A model generated the notes under the pieces. The model searched no databases. It had not been told where the DNA came from and worked only from the letters and a program-made list of their open reading frames with translations. This document shows positions 5,654 to 7,078 of a DNA stretch of 7,078 bases, in pieces; positions within the stretch are counted from its first letter, which is position 1, and each line of letters begins with the position of its first letter. The stretch covers positions 1 to 7,078 of the forward strand of contig NZ_CABUIW010000078.1 in the NCBI RefSeq assembly GCF_902491705.1, written 5' to 3'. Source of the stretch: an uncultured Lactobacillus sp. (GTDB lineage: Bacteria; Bacillota; Bacilli; Lactobacillales; Lactobacillaceae). Position numbers and translations under genes: made by a program.

Positions 5654-7024
5654 ATGAAATTTAAAAGCCAAATGTTTTGGGCTATTTTTTTTAGCTTAGT
5701 CTTTTTTACAACTAGCGGTTTTACTGTCGTTGGTCACCGCGGCGATCCTATCAAATATCCCGAAGAAACAATTCAGGCTGATAACTCCGCCTTCAATTCT
5801 GGTGCCGACTACGTTGAACTCGATCTCCAACTTTCTAAAGATGGAGTACTGGTCATCTCTCATGATGATGATCTTTATCGAGTTACTCATACACATGCAA
5901 TTGTATCACAAAATGACTTTAAGACACTTAAACAGCTAAGGTATGATAATGGCGAACATGTAATGTCGCTTAATGAACTTTTTAAATATTATAAGCATAG
6001 GCCCAATACTAAGTTCGTTTTAGAAACAAAAATAGACCATAGCATTAATCCTTCTTATGAACTTGAAGACAAAATAGCACAGGTAGTTAAAGAATATCAT
6101 ATGCAAAAAAGAATTATGATTCACTCTTTTTCTGCAGCAAGCCTATTTCATTTAAGAAAATTAATGCCTGATGCTTATCTAATTTTGATTGTGGGTAGCT
6201 TAAAAAGAATCAACTTCAGTATTTTACCGCAAGTCAATGCGGTCAATGCTTCATCAGATATCGTCCAAGAGCATCCCTTCTTAATCCATTGGCTTCACAA
6301 ATTGCACAAGCAACTTTATGTCTGGGCTGAAATGGATGAATCACCTGCTTTATGGCACTGGCTGATTAACCGCAACGTTGATGGCGTAGTAACCAACTTT
6401 CCAGCTACTGGTTTTAAATATAAATTAGCAAAAAGCGGAACTAAAAAATACGCGATTAATCGGTCAGGGATTTATTTTGGTAAAACAAAAACTGCCACAA
6501 TGATGAATCCTTATATTCGAATCAAAGAAAAGAAATATGTTTATCCAGGACAAAAAATCAACGTAACTTACGGCGTTCGAGTTAACGATCGACTTTATTA
6601 TCAAATTGCTGAAAAAACATTTATTTCTGCTGAATTTGTTAACCTAGACTTAAGTCCAAAAGATATTGCTCCATATAAAAATAAACAGATTATGGCTAAA
6701 CCTGATACTAAAGTTGCAGTATACAGCTATCCTGACAATCAAGCCAAAACTAATAAAACATTACCTACTAATAAATTATTCAAGATTCAAAACTTTAACG
6801 GCACTCCTAAAAACATGTGGCTTTACACCAAATTAGGCTGGATCAAGGCAAACAGAATTCTATTTTACGGCTTCTTTAATAAACAAGCTTTTGCAGATTA
6901 TAATGAGTTACCAAGAGTTAGCCAATACGATAACTTAGCGCTTTTAACATATAATCCAAATAAAAAACTAATTGAGCCAACTTATCGTGAAAAACAAAAA
7001 GCCGTTAACAAAATTATTCATTAA
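5654..7024 (+). CDS. Exported glycerophosphodiester phosphodiesterase with C-terminal wall-binding-like repeats
   Basis: Residues 1-24 are a signal peptide or N-terminal anchor (MKFKSQ, then a hydrophobic stretch). The GDPD barrel spans about 24-255: HRG at 28-30, PEET at 36-39, ELD at 55-57, SHDDDLYR at 69-76, SLNELF at 105-110, LETK at 123-126, HSFS at 157-160 and DGVVTNFP at 243-250. H28 and H70 are the expected acid/base pair and E55, D57 and E124 the metal ligands. The enzyme cleaves glycerophosphodiesters to glycerol-3-phosphate and an alcohol, here outside the cell; glpQ-type naming would fit. Residues 281-330 and 345-401 look like two SH3/SLAP-like modules (INVTYGVRVNDRLYYQI; LYTKLGWIKAN) that may hold it to the wall; there is no LPxTG. 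The start has AGAGGTG five bases upstream. The gene stands alone and is divergent from the minus operon. Confidence 0.92.
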   Translation: MKFKSQMFWAIFFSLVFFTTSGFTVVGHRGDPIKYPEETIQADNSAFNSGADYVELDLQLSKDGVLVISHDDDLYRVTHTHAIVSQNDFKTLKQLRYDNGEHVMSLNELFKYYKHRPNTKFVLETKIDHSINPSYELEDKIAQVVKEYHMQKRIMIHSFSAASLFHLRKLMPDAYLILIVGSLKRINFSILPQVNAVNASSDIVQEHPFLIHWLHKLHKQLYVWAEMDESPALWHWLINRNVDGVVTNFPATGFKYKLAKSGTKKYAINRSGIYFGKTKTATMMNPYIRIKEKKYVYPGQKINVTYGVRVNDRLYYQIAEKTFISAEFVNLDLSPKDIAPYKNKQIMAKPDTKVAVYSYPDNQAKTNKTLPTNKLFKIQNFNGTPKNMWLYTKLGWIKANRILFYGFFNKQAFADYNELPRVSQYDNLALLTYNPNKKLIEPTYREKQKAVNKIIH

Positions 7025-7052
7025 AAACAAAACATTCTAAGCTTAATAGTGA

Positions 7053-7078
7053 ATTGATTATCCGACGGGATAGTCGAT
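7053..7078 (+). terminator. Hairpin after the phosphodiesterase gene, cut by the window edge
   Basis: ATTGATTATCC (7053-7063) can pair with GGATAGTCGAT (7068-7078) over 11 bp, two of them G-U when read as plus-strand RNA, with a GACG loop. It lies 28 bases after the TAA stop, a usual distance for an intrinsic terminator. A U tract, if present, would be beyond the window, so this remains a candidate. Confidence 0.45.

Noticed and set aside
5696..5939. Two frames of 66-69 codons overlapping the phosphodiesterase N-terminus on both strands
   Set aside because: Both sit on the conserved GDPD coding region and have no ribosome site or recognisable protein features.
1..7078. Mobile element, phage, CRISPR or defence island
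   Set aside because: All the long genes belong to ordinary chromosomal families or a tight operon; no transposase, integrase, direct-repeat array, attachment site or composition break was seen apart from the short words at 1-46.

Overview
The window looks like ordinary chromosome from a low-GC Gram-positive of the Lactobacillus acidophilus/johnsonii/crispatus type. The reasons are AT-rich DNA, strong GGAGG-like ribosome binding sites, the gene order yunD-yutD-HAD(NagD-like)-DUF1461 typical of lactobacilli and their relatives, and a secreted phosphodiesterase whose C-terminal region resembles Lactobacillus surface-layer-type wall-binding repeats. The genus call is an inference from families and context; no rRNA or other marker is present.

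Layout from left to right. Bases 1-190 hold no convincing gene. They contain several short complementary words that could fold in alternative ways, and a weak hairpin followed by six T. Next comes a plus-strand pair: a TrxR-like ferredoxin/flavodoxin-NADP+ reductase, which probably starts at a rare ATT codon behind a near-perfect Shine-Dalgarno, and a DedA membrane protein whose ribosome site overlaps the reductase stop codon. A strong symmetric hairpin at 1830-1860 ends this pair and also serves the operon coming the other way.

The minus-strand operon runs from 5619 down to 1860 and has five tightly packed genes. In transcription order they are an unrecognised 106-residue protein, a YunD-type metallophosphatase, YutD with a very basic tail, a NagD-like HAD phosphatase starting with GTG, and a four-helix DUF1461 membrane protein. 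Gaps are 13-15 bases for the first two junctions, then 1-base and 4-base overlaps. Two of the genes are predicted phosphatases of small phosphorylated metabolites, so a metabolite-repair or nucleotide/sugar-phosphate role for part of the operon is a reasonable inference but is not shown here.

On the right, a plus-strand gene encodes an exported glycerophosphodiester phosphodiesterase, expected to release glycerol-3-phosphate from deacylated lipids or teichoic-acid material at the cell surface. Its promoter and that of the minus operon overlap between 5591 and 5630, with interleaved -35 boxes. A hairpin at 7053-7078 follows it and runs into the window edge.

I see no mobile element, CRISPR, tRNA, phage or defence gene, and no clear sign of an undescribed system. 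The points most worth a second look are the ATT start with its leader, the interlocked divergent promoters, the unknown operon-leading protein, and the wall-binding extension of the phosphodiesterase.
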